A DNA stretch of 64,000 nucleotides from Rhizopus sp. PT2906 (GCA_025529335.1 JAMYHX010000155.1:1-64000), one strand, 5' to 3'; positions 24,558 to 37,432 are shown, numbered from the stretch's first letter. Translations and numbers: made by a program. The notes: generated by a model from the sequence alone, not told the origin.

Positions 24558-26078
24558 TTATTCGATTGTCCACATATCGTTTTTATTATCGGCATTGTTG
24601 TGGTTCGCATTAGAAAGCAAATTGGCGTTTTCTTTTTTTCCTTCTTGTAGTTCGAGATCATCTACGCTGTCATGGTCAATTGCTTGTGGTTGTTGTTCTT
24701 GTTTTTTGTTATTCTTTCTTAATTCGAGGTTTTTAAATACAAATACTCCTCGATGAAGATTAAACAGAGCCTTGGTAGCAACAGCAATGGTGAGCAGTAA
24801 GAGTACCATGGCAATCACTGTTGTAAATATCAAGAACTGTCTTGTATGCAAGTATGGATCATATTCATTGATTCTTGGCATTGCAATCAAGTAAAGTCTG
24901 TAAATGAAATAACCAACAGATCCGACACCAGAGAGAATTGACAAGAACATAGCATACTTATTTTCATGATAGACAGCTGCTATAGCAAGTGACAGTAGTG
25001 CAGCTCCCAGCACAAAGACGATGACAGTTTCAGTAATAGTCTCTGAGTAGCCTAGTCTGACAGAGGGTATCAACTGTGCAGCAAATGAGAAAATAAAAAA
25101 GAAATCCAGTTTAAGCAAGGTCAATAGGATACTGGTAGTGATTAATGCATTACGTATTCTATCATCATGCTAGAATGTCAGTCATATATTCTATATGCTA
25201 GTATATATAAAAAAAGAGTACCTCATATCTGCAGAAAAGTTCCTATAATTATCCCAAGCGAATTGTTTACGAAGCCTCCAGCCAAAGAACACTAGGACGA
25301 TAAAGAAGGCGGGAATAAGAGCAATGATGGTATATTCGATAGGTCTCATTATGCTCTCATAATAATCTTTGGCTGTTTCCATTCCTTGATGGCCACTGCT
25401 CCATCTTGATTCAACTGGTTTCCAATATTTCTCATCTCCACTAATAGAAGCGTGTCAAAGAGCATATTTTTTTTTTGTTTATATTGTTTACCAGACTGCG
25501 TTTTCCAATATAACATGCTGTTTTAACTGAATGCCAGCATATCTTTATAAAGGATATCAATAACTGAAGGATTAATATATCAGTTTACTCTACTTACGCT
25601 ATTATTCGTTAAATTAATAAGCAATGCTGAATATTCATATATATCATTTTAACTTACCAACAACAAGTAATCCAAAAAGAATCAGCGCACACAGTTGAGC
25701 TGCAAAAAGAATAAGCAATATTGAATAGAAAGCCCATTTGGACAATACCTGTATTTCTTTGATATAAAGCATCAACACATAGTACCACTTGGAACACTTG
25801 AGAAATGATAAACAAGGCATGATAAATTAAGTCGGATTCACTAACACCTTAAGAAAATGGGATTAATGCATATTCCATCTCTCTCTCTCTCTCTCTTCTT
25901 TTTCTTCCTGTGTACCTTCTTCAACGATTGTTGCAGAACAATTCTGAACAAGCCCGAGATGGTTCATGATGACCATGCCTTCCAATATGGAAATAACGAT
26001 AGCCTCAAATGTAACCAAACCAAGTGTCATGATTGACTCTTTTGATTTAAGGACTCCATTCTCTTTAAGCTTGTCCAT
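24558..26078 (-). CDS. UPF0658 Golgi-type multi-pass membrane protein
   Basis: Seven-span-like membrane protein of the fungal UPF0658 family (Golgi membrane in fission yeast; function unknown). Exons (minus strand) are 26078-25916, 25847-25749, 25699-25658, 25542-25492, 25440-25222 and 25158-24558. They encode family blocks such as VFQVVLCVDALYQRNTAQLC, YAGIQLKQH, IIALIPAFFIVLVFFGWRL and LLTLLKLDFFFIFSFAAQL, then a polar Asn/Gln-rich tail. The six exons leave the frame one base short at the 25658/25542 junction. That intron (25543-25657, 115 bp) is about twice the usual length. A single C at 25598, flanked by strong splice signals (tag|C|gtaagt), would split it into 59 and 55 bp introns and restore a 391-aa protein. 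A one-base deletion is the plain alternative. Confidence 0.8.
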
Positions 26079-28485
26079 CCTATTTTTCGTAAAAAAAGAA
26101 AGAAAGAAAGAAAGACAGAAAGAGAGAAAGAGAGAAAGAGAGAAAGAGATAAAAGGGGAGAGTGGGGGAAAATAAATCTACAAGGTAAAACTCGATCTTG
26201 TTTGTTGTACTGAATTCAATCAGCCACTTTTTTGCTTAATTTTGAACCTTCCTCTTTTTCTTTTCTTTCCCTTTACAAATGAGGCTCGGTCACTCTCTCA
26301 TTTATAAACTCTATTTTTATTTGTTTACACGACTTCACTCTTCTCTTTTTTTTCACAATAAAGTTTTAACGATAATATCACGACTGACTGCGCTTTACTT
26401 TTAAATGTAACCTGGATCAAATGTGTAACAGTCCGTTTATTCGTTTGTCTACTTGGGGTAATCACGCATACAATACAGCCAATGAAAATCAATGTCCGCC
26501 GGTGACTACAGACCTAACAGATCGACCCTCTGTTCTACAAAAAGCCTTGGATCCCTACAAGAGATGGTATCGTTCAAGGGAATTCCAGAAAACTATATTG
26601 CACTCAAGGTTAAGTTCTTTGCCAGTCTGAAAATTGCCATTCGCTGCGGGTAGATCATCATGGCGACCCAGTACTGGGATTTCTTGGTATTAGGTCAGTG
26701 TATGACGCCCTTAAATGGCACACCTTGTAACCATACCTCATGTTATCTCTTCAAGGGCCCCAGTACAACCTATTCTATACTACGTTTATTGAGGTGTTCC
26801 TATCTATTGCTTCCTTACGTTGCTTTTACCCACAAACGGAGGTCCTCCAGAATTTATTCTCTCTATATATCTATATTCAGTTTATATTAATCAGTCTTTA
26901 ATACTTTCACAATCCCAAGTACTGTTGTTGAACATGTCCCTTGTATATACTACGACTCTAATTAATTACCTTTTATAAACGAGCTACATCGTGTTCATTA
27001 CCAACCAATGCAACACGACCCACGAACCTAATGTACGTGTACAACATAGCTTAGATCTAGATTACAGACGAAACTCTCCGAGATGTGTCACATTAGTGAA
27101 GTAGTTTAATATCTTGGTTACAAGTTTTACAATCAAAGTTCTTTTGATTATTTGTAGCTTTCATCTAAATCTGGTGTGTTTTTTCATTCTGAATCCTTGG
27201 TAAACTGTAACTGAATTTAGGCGCCCCTCCACTATGGATACCTCCAGTTGGAGTCAATCTTACTGACTTATCCAAACTGTTACCGTTATCGGCTTTATCT
27301 TCCAAATTGCCCATTCACAAGTAGACTTTGGGCTAACCACTATTGTATTCATAAACTGTTTATTTTAATGTACAGCCACTTTCTTTTGCAATACAAACAT
27401 CCATCTGCTTCTCACTGGTAGTGACGTGACACGAGTGAATTAGCCGTCGATCACAAGTGTATAAACAAAGAACCGCGTATAGACATTTCCTTGTCAAGAT
27501 TGTGCATTGACACAGCATGTCCTAATCAGGAGCATTCCATCTCATAAACAAATATATAAGCCATTAGCAGCCCAAAGTGGCAAATTGGAAAAATAGAGAT
27601 ATATTTTGTTTATCAAGACGTGTAAGTTGAATGGAAATATCAGAACCTGATTCTTGGATTAGTTGGATGCTCTTGATAAGAATGAGTTAAAAGGCACAAT
27701 GCTTTTATAGGATGTGTCTATCTCTCCATATTCACGTTTTCTTCATCCAATCAAGGGAGGTTTGACCAAAGGTTAAACATGATGTCAAATGACGACCTTT
27801 AAATGACAGCGATACTTTAGTCCCCCTTGGCTTGCCTCTATAATAGATCACATCCTAACATAAGAAAAATTGTGGTTGAATTCCTTCCTACAATCAACGA
27901 AATAAGAATATTTAGAAGAGAAAGTATCCTTGACAATGATTTGACAAAGGATTATAATTGCAGAGTAGTTCCTGTAAAAAGATCAGTTTAAAACAATCTT
28001 TACTATCAAAGGATGTGGTATAAACCCTTCGAGCGGCATTTTATTTTTTGGAGAAAGATAATTGATAATCTGTGTCGTCAAGTAGATACGCCTTAGCTGG
28101 CGTATCTTATAATAAAACCCTAATTTGATGTTTTCATGAGATCGTACTGTTCTTAAGTCATGCTTAAAAGAAAACTATGCTTGACAACAAAGATCATTGA
28201 AGGCTGTGAAGCTGCTTCCCTTTGGGAACATCTTCAGAGTTTTATTCGTCCCATTTCGTTAAGATATTTGAAGACTGAAAAAAAAAAATATACAGTTAAT
28301 CGAATAAATGCAATTATAAAGTAATAAATGCGTTTTGATCCGAACCAACTCAATTTCGAGAAAGTGACAAAAATCCAACCGATTGAGTTCAAAACGTCAG
28401 CCAATTAAATTCAAAGGTTTGACCAATTGAGAGTGGGAAACACTGTATTGTCCATATTTTTGCTTTTTTCTTTTAATTATTAAAA
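26079..28485. other. Long gene-poor stretch with an AAAG microsatellite
   Basis: About 2.4 kb between the divergent UPF0658 and tandem-PH genes. A purine microsatellite of AAAG/AGAG units spans 26091-26150. Open frames at 26421-26630 and 26660-26890 are 69-76 codons with no recognised similarity. A 9-bp inverted repeat (agatacgcc / ggcgtatct) lies near 28085-28108. CCAAT-like boxes occur at about 28399 and 28420, upstream of the PH gene. Confidence 0.5.
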
Positions 28486-30062
28486 ATGTCAACATCAAAT
28501 CACAAAACAGCACCTACTTCAATATTGAAGAATACGCAGGCAAGTGTTTCAATTGCTCTTTTCTTTTCAGTGAAACTCACTTTAGACATATAGTCTAATT
28601 CATCAGAACCAAGTGCTTTGGTTGGAAAATCAGCTCGTGTTGTATTAAGCGAGGATGAAGAAGAAGACAGTAATCAAAGATATACATCAGATGGGGATGA
28701 CGATGAACCTGGAGCTGAGCCCATGTCAGCAGAGGCCTTGGAACTACTCAAAACTGAAAAAGTGCTCAAGGCTGGATATTTATTGAAGAAAGGTGAAAAA
28801 AGAAGGGTAAGACTAAAAGGTATTCATGATGGAAAACTAATAACCTATGTGTAGACATGGAAGAAGAGATGGTTTGTCCTGAGAACAACCAAGTTAGCCA
28901 TGTATAAGGATAATAAGGTAAATATAAATAGGCAACATCCCCATAAAAACATGGTCTAATATTTTGATCCAAGGAATATAAATTACTTCGAATTATTGAT
29001 CTGCATGAAATACACAAAGTAGTTCAAGTAACAACAAAACACAAGTATAAATACGTCTTTGCTTTTGTTACTCCAAAGAGAATGTACTATGTCCAAGCTA
29101 ACGATCAAAATGATATGAACGAATGGTTTGCTTGCATAAACCAAGCCAAGCAAGAACAAAGACTGTATGATGCAGATGATGACACTAGCTCACTTGACCG
29201 TGATCAAGAGTTTGCCAAAGACGTCATTTCGTCTTATAAATCAAATTATAGCGCTAATACCATGCAGCAAAGAAGGCAGTCAAGCACGAGCACAGATGAA
29301 TATAATAATACTAATACCAATAATAATACCAAATCACAACCTATGAACATTCCTGGAAAGAAAAAGAGGCTTAATCAACGATCAACTGAATATTATCCTA
29401 TATCACCTTCATCAAACCCTACAAGTTCATTTTTAACTGAAGGTATTGCGAGCTCAGAGGATGATGAAGAATATAGTGCAGATAAAGCCAATATAGAACT
29501 GGAAGAGAATAGGAATAGAGTACTTATTGAAGGATACTTGCTAAAGCTAGGACGCAACAAGGGATGGAGAAAGCGATGGTTCGTACTTCGAACGGATACA
29601 CTTGCTTACTATGAGGATGATAAAGAATACTCTCCACATCGAATTATTCCTTTAGATCATGTCATTGATTCACTGGAAATTGAGCCTGTCAGTAAAAATA
29701 AACAATACTGCTTCAAAATCATTATACCAAAGAGAAGCTATGTACTATGTGCACCTAGTGAAAGTAATATGGAAGCATGGCTAAATGCACTTGTTGTAGC
29801 AACAAGAAGAACTAAAGCAGAAGATGTTACACCCAAATATCATCGACCACTTTCTCTTATTCCTGAAAATACAATTGAAAAAGCGCATTCGACAGCAGAT
29901 TCACTTGATTCTATTGAAAATGTCAGTCACCTGTCAGGTGTCAGTGGAGCAGGAGGTGTAGGTGGTGCTGGTGGAGCACTGGGTAGTGTACCAAGCCAAT
30001 CGATGTTAGTATCAGAAAGACTAGGTCGATCAAAAGAAGTACCACTTGCATTTAATTCATAA
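28486..30062 (+). CDS. Tandem PH-domain protein
   Basis: Phosphoinositide- or membrane-associated adaptor with two pleckstrin-homology domains, an arrangement like yeast Opy1. Exons are 28486-28539, 28594-28806, 28855-28917 and 28974-30062, 472 aa in frame. The first PH is at about 75-167 (AGYLLKKGEKRR, then TWKKRWFVLRTTKLAMYKDN after an intron). The second is at about 293-389 (IEGYLLKLGRNKGWRKRWFV to WLNALVVATRR). A Ser/Asn-rich linker separates them and a Gly-rich tail follows. The first intron (28540-28593) uses a GC donor, CAG|gcaagt, because a GT choice introduces a stop. Membrane target and partners are unknown. A trinucleotide repeat directly follows the stop. Confidence 0.85.
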
Positions 30063-30064
30063 TA

Positions 30065-30117
<53 letters not shown>
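30061..30117. repeat. AAT trinucleotide microsatellite
   Basis: Nearly pure AAT/ATA repeat of about 57 bp, between the stop of the tandem-PH gene and the 3' end of the convergent bZIP gene. Confidence 0.95.
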
Positions 30118-30120
<3 letters not shown>

Positions 30121-30163
30121 GTTTACATCAATTACACGTAATAAACAAAGTAAAAAGTCTGTT

Positions 30164-30769
30164 TTATTTTTCACATTTAACTTGATTCAGTAACTGTTGA
30201 TGGACTGAAGCTAATTGAGCTTCTAGTTCCAGCACTCTTTGCCTATTTCTTTGCTCTTTTTCAGATATATGATGTACTTTTGATTCCAGCACTGCAGCCC
30301 TAATCCTCAGTTCCTCGTTTTCTGTCTTTAGTTCTCGCACTTTCTTTTCCAGTGCCTCCATCTTGATTGCCTTTCTTAATCTTGATCTTCGCGCAGCATC
30401 GGTATTGCGTTGTCTCTTGATGATGACATCTAGCGGCTCATTTGTTGATGTTTTATGATGATTAATATTTAAAGGTAGTTCATTCAGTGAAGGAAGTGTA
30501 ATAGGTATAGTCTTATGTTGTTGAGGTTGTTGTTGTGTTTTTAATGATAACAGTAGTTTGATCACAGCATCAGGAGGGTTATTCTTCAAGTCAACATTAG
30601 TTAATAGCAGCTTCTGTATACGCTCCTTCAGTAGTTCCTTATCATCTTGTTGTTTTATAATGCTTCGTATCAGTATGTCTTTATCAGAATGTCGTAGATC
30701 GTTTTCAAGCCATGCATCCAAATCCTTTGCGTTTAAACCCCAAGTTAGCTTAATGTTATTATTGTTCAT
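30164..30769 (-). CDS. Gcn4/CPC1-like bZIP transcription factor
   Basis: Intronless 201-aa nuclear regulator. The basic region at 118-136 (KRQRNTDAARRSRLRKAIK) has the Gcn4-type N-x-x-A-A-x-x-S-R signature and is followed by a leucine-zipper coiled coil from about 140 to 195. An N-terminal segment with acidic and hydrophobic residues may activate transcription. In yeast this class controls amino-acid biosynthesis genes; that role here is inference from the DNA-binding region. The upstream region (minus strand) has a CCAAT-like box near 30940, a TATA-like element near 30849, a polypyrimidine leader, and a TGAGTCA site at 31111-31117 that fits a Gcn4/AP-1 type binding site. Confidence 0.85.
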   Translation of the reverse strand: MNNNNIKLTWGLNAKDLDAWLENDLRHSDKDILIRSIIKQQDDKELLKERIQKLLLTNVDLKNNPPDAVIKLLLSLKTQQQPQQHKTIPITLPSLNELPLNINHHKTSTNEPLDVIIKRQRNTDAARRSRLRKAIKMEALEKKVRELKTENEELRIRAAVLESKVHHISEKEQRNRQRVLELEAQLASVHQQLLNQVKCEK

Positions 30770-32623
30770 GTTTAAAATAGATAAAGTCTTAAAATATGAG
30801 AAAGAGAGAAAGAAAAAAGAAGGAGGAAGAAAAGAATGGATAGCTCTTTAAATACAAGTGCTTATGATACACACGCATATACAAGTACACATCAATCACA
30901 AGGTGCCTCGACATTTTTATTGGCCAATTCTCTCTCTCTTGTCTTTGTTCTCTTTCAACAACTCATTCACTTCCTTCTTATCCTGTTTTCTATGCTTATT
31001 CCTTATAGCTATTTAGCATTCATTTTTAGTGCTGATACCAATGTTTACGTCTTTGCATTCATTGATTACGATACAGAAGACCATTGTTTCGAATAATAAT
31101 GATAACAAGTTGAGTCACAAAGTGTAATCGCATCGTATTGGGTGGCAATTGCATTAAAATGACAATTGATTAACCAATCATAATGAGTAATTATTTAGCT
31201 GTGCTGAAATGTTCTGTCCCTTATCAAAATAACTCAAGGTCGTAGTTCATCTCGTTTTATAACTTATGCTCAATGGTTAACATACGTTTCTTTTACATTG
31301 ACAGGTATCTCTCTTTCAAATGTCTCTTTCATTTTAGTCTCATTGGTTAATTTCTTGGAGAACCATAGCAACTGTTTCTTCTACACTATCCTGTTACAGT
31401 AATAATTACTATAGGATTCGTTGATAAGCGTGGGAAGTCTTATATCATCCATATGTTCAATACTATTTTGATCAAAGTATGTTTATTCAAACACAGATGC
31501 TTACGGATTTCAGTAATATTGAATGCATCTTGTTACAGAAATAGATTTAGACAAAGATTCTTCATCAAAGATCTTATGATGAATGATAGACGCTTGGATA
31601 ACAGCATGAGTGTAAGTAGTTTTTTGCCCCAGAAAAGTTGGCTTCAAACCTTTTATCCTTCTTTTCATATAACATTTTCTTTGTTGGACTAGTGAATGCT
31701 TGTATGATCTTACGTCCTCTTCTGAAATAAAGCTATTTCACTTGTCTGTTCATTATGCTTCCTAGTAACCTCATCTACAGTTGTCTACAGTTGTATTTTT
31801 GTGCATTTCAGGCAAATTTCCGAGTAATCTACCGTTTCTACAGTGACCGGATTTTCAATTGGTTTTTTGTATAATACTACGGTAATTACTATGAGCATCG
31901 TGAATTATTAGAGATTTCAACTCAAAGTCGGACACATTGTTACCGACTCTCTTTCCTTAGAGTGTTTAAGAATGTGTTTATTTCTACATATAGTTGTTAA
32001 ATGACTAGGCATTGCGAAACCAATATAATTCATAAAAATATAAATCCTAGTTTCGAAATGAACTACAAAAAGAGATAAATGATGGTAAAGCTCCTTCCAT
32101 GATGCTTTTAATACAGTGGAACTAATTCTGGATAGCCATTAAAAGACCGGAAATGGAAACAGAACTGTTTCGGCATTGTATACAGTCCCAACTTCAACCA
32201 ATAAAATATCAGGCTTTGACCGAAAGTGGAGTACAACTGTTAACCAGGGACTATAAATTCAAAAGTACATATACATAGTAATCTAGCAGTTACTTTGGCT
32301 AAGAGAATAACAAAACACAGGTTAACTTGAACGATACTTTGAGAATATGTGCAAGCTAGATCCAAGTTCCAGCAGCAGAGATAGTATTTATGTATAGACG
32401 GAACGCTAACATGAAAAAATAATAATACAAAGGGTCACTTGGTTACAAAGCGGTTAGACAAATAGCAGATGGATGCATAAATATACTTTGTCCTATTCAA
32501 AACATTCTATGTACACGCGTAGTCTGTGAGATGAAATGTCACGTTACTTTACATGTTTATAAACGTACACTATTCTCTTTTTTACCTTTTTTTTTTTCTT
32601 CCTTCTACTAAAAATAAAATAAA
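30770..32623. other. Intergenic, divergent promoter region
   Basis: About 1.85 kb between the bZIP gene and AMS1. The frame at 30836-31096 lies across the bZIP promoter and is not taken as a gene. Short frames near 31453-31692 have no recognised similarity. A TGAGTCA motif is listed separately. Confidence 0.5.
31111..31117. promoter_or_regulatory. TGAGTCA (Gcn4/AP-1 type) site
   Basis: A perfect heptamer recognised by Gcn4-type bZIP factors, about 340 bp upstream of the Gcn4-like bZIP start codon. It suggests autoregulation but could occur by chance in this length of sequence. Confidence 0.4.
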
Positions 32624-35600
32624 ATGACAATCTATGGTCATAGACACTGTCATCACGCTTCAAACGACCTAAAGCCATCTTTAGACAATGCACCTTCGGT
32701 TCCTACCAACATCGCTCACTCTCGTCTCAATAACTTTCTTGCTGGAGCAGGTCAGTTTTACAGCATGGGTATCCATAACCGTTTATGGATACTGAGACAT
32801 AGTGGTGTCCCTCATGTTCAACTCAAGGTATATAGTGTTCCTGACGTAAAGGTAAGATAGACAAGTAAGAAAGTCACGAGTAATTTGAACTTATAGCGTC
32901 TGTTAGAGAATTCCCTTCGAGGTAGGGCATTACTAAAAAAAAAAAGTTATCCAGAAGGGAAACAAAATAAACCTTGCATAAATTATAACAGGAAGCTATT
33001 ACACAAAAGTTTCAAGAATTTACTATTGGGCAACACGATTTCGGCCCCAGCTGGACTACCCACTGGTTTCAAGTGACAGTGAAGATACCAGAGGCATTGG
33101 ACGGACATGAAGTGACCCTTCAATGGGACATGGGCTGTGAGGGCCTTGTTTGGTCGCATGATGGTGTACCTCTTCAAGGGCTCACTGGTGGCTGTAAGGA
33201 AATAAGCAGTTGCACATATATGCTGCTAAACTTTTTTTTTTTTTTTGTAGCTGACCAAGCTCGTCATGAGTTTATTATTTCTAAAAAAGCAAAGGCAAAT
33301 GAAGTACATTTGCTCTATATTGAGGCTGCTTGTAATGGCATGTTTGGTGTTGGTGCAAGCGATTCAATGGTTGCAGACCCCAATCGATATTTCAAGTTGA
33401 AGCAGGCTGATTTAGTTGTAGCCAATAAGCCCGTTCAAGATCTCTATCATGATCTTACGCAAGTAAACAAGTTGTAAAAACAGCAGCCAAATTAACATGT
33501 TTTGTTGCCAATAGTATTTTAAGAGGAATCGCCTTTGACACCGATTCAAACTCTATACAGGCTAGAAAGGCTCTCTGGGTTGCCAACGAGGTCATTAACC
33601 ATTTTATTGGTGATAATGAGACGGCCATCAGCGAGTGCAATAGGCTTACAAGAGAATTCTTAAACGAGCAGAATGGATCAGAAATGCATCGAGTCACAGC
33701 TGTAGGCAACTGTCATATCGGTAATGTTCAGTCTTGTGTCCCACCTTACGCGTGTATTTTCCTAACTTATCTTTTCCCTTTAGATACGGCCTGGCTATGG
33801 CCATACGATGAAACAAAAAGAAAGGTAGCAAGGTCATGGTCAAGTCAATTAAACTTGATTGAAAGGTATCCAGACTATGTTTTTACTGCATCTCAAGTTC
33901 AACAGTATGAATGGTTGCAAGAGTTGTATCCAAAGCTTTTTGAAAAGATCAAGGCAGCTGAAAAGAATGAGCAATGGGAGATCATTGGTGGTGTAAGCAA
34001 TAAGATGAACCCTTTATTTATTACCGCTAACGTGATTTCTTTTTAATAGAGTTGGGTGGAGCATGGTAAGTCATTACAATACTTATATTAATCGCTAACC
34101 TTTGATACTGAATGTCTTTATTGTAAATACAGATACAAACATGCCAGTAAGTTTTACATTGATGTGTATTCTGTACATGAACTAAGCCTTTCTTTTTTTA
34201 TATGTAGTCTGGAGAATCTCTTTGCAGACAAATGTTGCTTGGGTAAGTGATCTAGAATATACATAAGAAGGATAACGATTTTACTCATACCCTATATTAC
34301 ACATAGTCAACGATTCTTTGAGAAGCACTTTGGTAAAAGAGCTCGCGTATTCTGGTTACCAGACTCCTTTGGATACTCTGCTCAACTTCCCCAAGTCCTT
34401 AAGCAATCTGGATGTGATTACTTTTTCACTCAAAAGTTATCATGGAATAACATCAACAAGTTCCCTTTGACTACTTTTTGGTGGACTGGCATTGATGAAA
34501 CAAAAATATTGGCGCATCTTACGCCTGCTGAAACGTGAATAGAACAATCAATTTCATGTTGTAAATTTCTAATCTATATACTTTAGATACACTGCTTCTG
34601 TAACCCCTGCTGAACTATACAAGTGGTAAGTGACATTGTTAAAGAAAAGAAAGAATTGCTGACACATAAGTAGTACAAGAAACAATCATGATCTTGAGCG
34701 TTCAAATCACAGCCTTTTAGTTTACGGGTAAGTGTCCTCCTAAGGGAAAGGAATGCCAGGATCTCATGAATTATCATTGATTCCTAGACATGGCGATGGA
34801 GGTGGAGGACCAACTACTGACATGCTTGAGAGATTAAAGAGGATGAAGAGCGTTGTAAGCTTGAATGATGACTATTTTAAAATAAGAAATTAAGGGAGAA
34901 TACTAGGACGGTCTGCCTAAAACATCTCCTGGAAGCGCAATCCAATTCTTTGCAGATTTGGAAAAGGATGCAAACAGGCTTCAAGCATATAAAGGAGAAC
35001 TGGTAAATGATATTAGCCAAGGTGAAGCAATAACATTGGACTTATACAAAATATAAATTAGTATCTCGAGTTTCACCGTGGTACTTATACCACGCAGGCA
35101 CTTGTCAAGCGAGGAAATAGGAAAGGAGAAGTGATAATCCATGATGTAGAACTTTTGGCTACTATGGCAAAAATTCACTCTAACCATACAAGTGGCGAAT
35201 ACAGGTAAAAGTGCATTGTTAGATTCGATTTCTTTATTAATACGTTGTGTAGTTATCCATTGAACGAAATCACGAACCTTTGGAAGTTACTCTGTCTCAA
35301 TCAATTCCATGATTGTTTACCCGGATCTGCTATTAAACTAGCCTACGTCGATGTTCATAAGGTAATTCAGCATATATCAACAATATTGTATGTATGGCTA
35401 ATTTGTCTTGATTATTATACAGTTTCATCGAGAAGTTCTTAGTAAATCTTTAAACCTTCGTCATGATGCACAATCCTTTTTGATATCCCAAAAGTCTAAA
35501 AAAGATCAACAGGAAAGTCAACAAGGCATTATAGCCTTTAATACTCTTCCTTGGCCACGTAAAGAGGTCATTGTTGCTCCACAGAAAGGAACAAAATGGT

Positions 35601-37432
35601 CTAATCAGCAATGGAATAAGGATGGCTACGAATACCTGATTGGTAACTCAAGATAACTACTCAAGAGTACAATATTGATCTTTCTCTCTTTCTCTTATAG
35701 TTGACGGAGTTCCTGGATTCGGAGCTGCAGGCTATCTAGCATCCAGTGCTGATTTCGCGAATGTGAGTGCTGATAAAGCTGCAAAAGGTGAGTTGCTGAA
35801 AATTACATATGAAATATTCATGATCATGTCTATGCAGCGTATGCTACCAAATCCGGCTACTTCGTTCTCGAAAACCCTATTTTGAAAGCAACATTTAATA
35901 AGAATGGTCAGTTAATTGAATTGATTGATAAACGAACCAGTAGAGGAAACCTCGTGCCTAGCAAGTGTCGAGGTAATGTCTTTCAGCTCTATGAGGATGT
36001 TGTAAGTGAAGCATGTGTGCTATGCATAGATAACATCGTTTAACTATTTCTTTTATTATTGGGAATAGCCCACTTATTGGGATGCTTGGGATGGTAATTA
36101 TATTGAATACAAAGACTGGGATAAAAGCTCACTAAAACCATTTCTTTATTAAAAAAGTTGAAATATATCACCTTCAGAAATACGTAGATCTGGAAGATCA
36201 TGGACACATTGAAGTTGGTGTTTTAAATGTATACCAAAAAATGGAGAAATGTACTTATATTTTACTTTAGGTGCACACAGAAGGTCCACTCAAGGCAGAG
36301 CTATTACTAGTCCACAAGATATCCGATGTCAGCTCTATTAAGCAAGTCATTAGCTTAACGTGTATAGGAGAACGTTTGGAGTTTGATAATGTAGTGGATT
36401 GGCATGAAAGTCATCAGTTTTTGGTAACACTTGTTTTAAAAAAAAATCGCTTATTACAAAGTCCTAACATTATATGAAATGACAGAAAGTCGAATTCAAC
36501 TGGGATATAGTCTCTGACTACGTATGACAACATATACAGCTATGTTGATACATGTACTAATATCAAACGTGTTATAGGCAACCTATGATATTCAGTATGG
36601 AGTTGTCAGAAGACCTACTCATTACAATACAACGATTGATTCTGCAAGATTTGAGGTATATTAACTCATTCTATTGCTAGTTATCTCATTCTTTCTCAGG
36701 TCTGCGGTCATAAATTCACAGATTTGTCAGAAGCAAACTATGGAGTAGCTCTGATGACCGACTGCAAGTATGGTTACGCTACTCACGAAAAGACGCAGCG
36801 CTTGTCCTTGCTTCGTTCACCCAAAGGACCAGATGAAGATGCCGATATGGGTAATAGAAATCAAGGGCTGAGACTTCAGTATCTAAAGCTGCTTTAAAAA
36901 TAGGCCAACACAAATTCAAGTATGCCATTTATCCTCATATTGGAAATTTCTCAGTATCAAACGTAATGCAGTCAGCATTGGAGTTCAATACTCCTATTTC
37001 TATTCGGTAATAACCAAATACCCACTAAATACGACCATACACTGATTGAATACTTAGTAATGGGGATGGAACCGAAGTCTGTAGTGGGGAAATGATTAGC
37101 TCTTTATTTTATCTTGAACCCTCGCGTGAGATTATAATTGATACTGTCAAGCTCGCTGAAGATGACCAAGGACAAGGTAACCAGGTTATACTACGTCTAT
37201 ATGAAGCTTATGGTGGAAAGAGTACAGCCGTTTTGAAGAGGTAAATCAGATACAACTTGTATAGGTTTTATTAATCACGTGTGTGTGTAGCTCGCTGAAT
37301 ATCAACAAGATTCAAATCTCAAACGTATTGGAAGATGATACAGGAGAAACATTGGAACGAAACCTTGATGGCAACTTCATTGTCACCTTAAAGCCTTTCC
37401 AGATATTAACTCTCAAGGTGGATCTAAACTAA
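32624..37432 (+). CDS. AMS1: Vacuolar/cytosolic alpha-mannosidase (GH38, Ams1 type)
   Basis: Class II alpha-mannosidase that trims free oligosaccharides; yeast Ams1 reaches the vacuole by selective autophagy. I infer 28 exons, starting 32624-32851, 32897-32921, 32996-33193, 33251-33470, 33515-33720, 33784-33992, 34050-34065, 34133-34146 and 34208-34242, and ending with 36904-37006, 37058-37240 and 37291-37432. They sum to 1100 aa in frame, against about 1083 in yeast. Motifs: FGPSWTTHWFQV near the N-terminus, the catalytic NCHIDTAWLWP near 290, VFWLPDSFGYSAQLP with the likely nucleophile Asp near 404, YTTQA, NQFHDCLPGSAI and WDAWDVEIYHLQ. Junctions of exons 2 and 4 (weak donor gttgta) are the least certain. 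The rest follow consensus splice sites. Introns are 40-80 bp. Confidence 0.93.

Noticed and set aside
28085..28108. 9-bp hairpin with 6-nt loop
   Set aside because: Short enough to occur by chance in AT-rich DNA and there is no associated transcript feature.
30836..31096. 86-codon plus-strand frame, hydrophobic
   Set aside because: Antisense across the bZIP promoter and leader; composition explained by T/C-rich promoter DNA.
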